Part shown: positions 29,077 to 31,251 of the stretch, in pieces
Layout of the letters: every line of letters begins with the position of its first letter
Position numbering within the stretch: position 1 is the first letter of the stretch
NCBI GenBank assembly: GCA_025603075.1
Contig: MU626481.1
Span: forward strand, 1 to 31,251
DNA from: Neoconidiobolus thromboides FSU 785
Lineage: Eukaryota; Entomophthoromycota; Entomophthoromycetes; Entomophthorales; Neoconidiobolaceae
Direction: 5' to 3'
DNA: 31,251 nucleotides
Notes under the pieces: model-generated
What the model saw: only the letters and a program-made list of their open reading frames with translations
Database searches by the model: none
Told to the model about the DNA's origin: nothing
Made by a program: the position numbers and the translations under genes

Positions 29077-29962
29077 TGCATTAAAAAGTATCAAAAATGC
29101 GCACAAAATACAATTGCAATTTAGAATTGCTTTTGTAAAGGTTATAATCTAAACCAGCAATGTTAGTAATAAATAGTATTAGGCATTCGTTATCCTAAAA
29201 TGATATTTTGTTGACCTTAAAGATTATAATGTCTTTAAATCTTATCTAAAGATTGCGCTTTTTAAATAATTTAAAATATCACTGAAAGTAAAATTCAAAG
29301 TATCATATTACTTTAAAAATATTAATCTAGAGTTTGTTATAGCAATATTAATTGATAATTCATAAGTCATGTTATTTTAGATTTTATTAGAATAAGCAGA
29401 AATATAACATTTAACTTATGTCAATGTTATTAATCCATATTTTATATCCTGTTAATCTGATTTTTACATCTATCTGGCAAAGATAAATTAACCAAAGTTT
29501 ATAAGCATATTTTAAAGGGAGCAATTTTAATGAATCTAAAATATAAAAAGATTCGAATTTGTGAAAGTGCTTGTTTAAATTTACTATAAAAGCAAAATAA
29601 GTGCCAATTTATCTTATTTGGAAGTTCAAAATTTTTGCAATAGTGTCTTGTAGGAGAAAAGAAGTACTTAATTTTAAATAATTTTGATGTTTATAGCATT
29701 GAAGGTTTTTATAGTAATATATTCATCTGCTCTTTTTTGTAAACAATTTACAACATAAATCAACTGTATTTTTGATAGCAGTTTAATTTAGGTATTTATA
29801 CTTCAAGATATTTTCATATTACAAATGTTCTCACTTGCTTTATTATTCACCAAGTACTTTATAAAAGTTATAGAATGTTTCACCTTTTGAATACAAATTT
29901 TAATAATAATACTTGTTTCAATATTATAAATCATAGAAATTTTATTATTATTTTAAGTTAAA

Positions 29963-31251
29963 TTATTCTTGTTTAGGATCGACAAATACGGAAGAAAGAA
30001 CAGGGTGGCTGTCATGATCCCCAGTTGTACCAGATTTAGCTCTACGTGTATTGCTAGATTCTTGTGCTATTTCTCTAAGTTTTTGAGCTGTAGCTTCACC
30101 AGTTTGGGCTACCAAAGAAGCAAAAGAGCCATCTTCTCTATCAAGTAGTCTAATTGGCTCATCAAATTCCATTACTTTACCGCCATCCATAACTAACACT
30201 TTATCAGAATCAATAATTGTGTTAAGACGATGAGCAATAGTAAGCACAGTTAAATCAGCAAAATTCTCACGGATAGCATTTTGGATTAAAAGGTCAGTAG
30301 CCATATCAATAGCAGCTGTGGCTTCATCTAATACTAAAATTTTGGATTTAGAAAGTACTGCACGTGCAATACAGAATAATTGACGTTGTCCTAATGAGAA
30401 ATTCTTTCCGTTTTCTATGACTTCAGAATCAAGCTGGTTGGGCATTTGACGAATCTTATCAGAAAGATGAACTGAATCTAAAGCTTTCCAAATTTCGAGA
30501 TCAGTGCTTGTATTGAATGGATCTAAATTAGAACGAATAGACCCAACGAATAGAACTGGTTCTTGTGGAATAATGGCTACCTTTGTACGAAGATCTCTTA
30601 AACCAATTTTGGAAATATCAACACCATCGATAAGGATTTGTCCTTCAGCAGCTTCGACAATTCGAAGTAATGAAATAAGTAAAGTAGATTTACCTGAACC
30701 AGTACGTCCTACAATACCAATCTTTTCACGTTCACGAATAGTAAAAGTTACATTTTTGAGAACATTAACACCAAATTTATGATATCTAAGTACTACATTC
30801 TTGAACTCAATTACTCCATTTTCTGGCCAGGTTGCACGTGGTTTTGTTTCAGCTATTTCATGTGGTGCTTCAGCTGGAATATCTCTACCATAATATACAA
30901 GTTGTCCTACACTACCCATTTGAGATTGTACATCACCTACCATACGAATGGTCCATTGTAAGAACACTAACATCTGTAAAGCATTTGAAAGAGCTAAACC
31001 TGCATTAGAGGCAGCTTGGGCTGGATTGTTTGTATCTGAAAACATGACAAGGAACAATGCAGTAAAAAATACAATGAATGAGGATAACACATCAAGATAG
31101 AAGGCGACCCATGTTTTCATAGTTTGAAGGGCGTATAGATTTTTATGATTATCATCTAAAAGTGTAATATTAATTGAATCAAATCTGTTTTGGGCATGGT
31201 AAGCACGGATAGAAAATAAACCTTCAAGAGTAGCAGTTAAATGTGCATAAA
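29963..31251 (-). CDS. ABC transporter, ABCC/MRP (Ycf1-like) type, C-terminal part, cut by window end
   Basis: The open frame runs from the stop at 29963 to the window edge, giving 428 visible residues; the 5' part lies beyond 31251. Visible: the end of the second membrane domain (HLTATLEGLFSIRAYHAQNR, then hydrophobic spans, QWTIRMVGDVQSQMGSV), then the second nucleotide-binding domain: Walker A GRTGSGKST (coded at 30709-30683), Q-loop IIPQEPVLF, signature FSLGQRQ, Walker B ILVLDEATAAID and the H-loop TIAHRLNTI. The spacing, the IEFKNVVLRY start and the degenerate signature are typical of ABCC. Such proteins pump glutathione conjugates, metals or organic anions, often into the vacuole. A Ser/Thr/Arg-rich tail (EIAQESSNTRRAKSGTT) could be phosphorylated. 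No intron is seen in the visible part. The in-frame ATG at 31120 is internal, not the start. Confidence 0.93.
   Translation of the reverse strand, partial: YAHLTATLEGLFSIRAYHAQNRFDSINITLLDDNHKNLYALQTMKTWVAFYLDVLSSFIVFFTALFLVMFSDTNNPAQAASNAGLALSNALQMLVFLQWTIRMVGDVQSQMGSVGQLVYYGRDIPAEAPHEIAETKPRATWPENGVIEFKNVVLRYHKFGVNVLKNVTFTIREREKIGIVGRTGSGKSTLLISLLRIVEAAEGQILIDGVDISKIGLRDLRTKVAIIPQEPVLFVGSIRSNLDPFNTSTDLEIWKALDSVHLSDKIRQMPNQLDSEVIENGKNFSLGQRQLFCIARAVLSKSKILVLDEATAAIDMATDLLIQNAIRENFADLTVLTIAHRLNTIIDSDKVLVMDGGKVMEFDEPIRLLDREDGSFASLVAQTGEATAQKLREIAQESSNTRRAKSGTTGDHDSHPVLSSVFVDPKQE

Larger units (their letters stand above)
27794..29962. other. Large intergenic stretch with one MITE and a telomere-like motif
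   Basis: About 2.2 kb without a gene. It carries MITE copy 8 (28374-28469) and a TTAGGG-type motif (29052-29076). The remainder is AT-rich with no open frame above noise. Confidence 0.6.

Overview
The window looks like nuclear DNA of an early-diverging filamentous fungus. The evidence is a very AT-rich background, genes with many short GT-AG introns (about 40-100 nt), a chitin synthase export chaperone (CHS7), a secreted tyrosinase, a homeodomain factor, a Ras GTPase, an MRP-type ABC transporter, and eukaryotic tRNA genes with T-run terminators. Family content such as F-box/leucine-rich paralogues, small Ser-rich secreted proteins and 7TM-like remnants would suit the Entomophthoromycotina (Conidiobolus-like). 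That placement is an inference. Six of the multi-exon and ambiguous loci were rebuilt by hand, and the exon phases of the five intact models close exactly.

Layout. 1-5.2 kb: a small homeodomain gene, tRNA-Glu, a six-exon CHS7 homologue and a six-exon Ras GTPase with two micro-exons. 5.2-13.1 kb: tRNA-Val, a convergent pair of paralogous secreted four-Cys/Ser-rich proteins, a 3.9 kb gene-free stretch carrying most copies of a ~100 bp inverted-repeat element (a MITE with TA target duplications), and a third secreted Ser/Thr-rich protein. 13.3-19.2 kb: tRNA-Ser, then two identical tRNA-Cys genes in opposite orientation that bracket a seven-exon gene of unknown function and two tandem F-box paralogues. 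19.4-22.7 kb: a RAD51-paralogue (RAD51D-like) on the minus strand, divergent from a tyrosinase. 23-26 kb: a broken-looking 7TM receptor-like locus and a three-exon gene with a weak resemblance to DCAF15. 26.3-31.25 kb: an MFS drug:H+ antiporter, a 2.2 kb intergenic stretch with one more MITE and an interstitial telomere-like motif, and the 3' part of an ABCC transporter cut by the window end.

The genes do not form one pathway or cluster. Loose themes are the cell surface (CHS7, secreted Ser-rich proteins, tyrosinase), signalling and ubiquitin adaptors (Ras, F-box pair, possible DCAF15-like) and export (MFS, ABCC). The most original signals are the MITE family, the inverted four-Cys secreted pair, the Ras gene with 12- and 17-nt exons and a divergent switch II, and the inverted identical tRNA-Cys genes. 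I saw no CRISPR array, rRNA, virus or prokaryotic operon.
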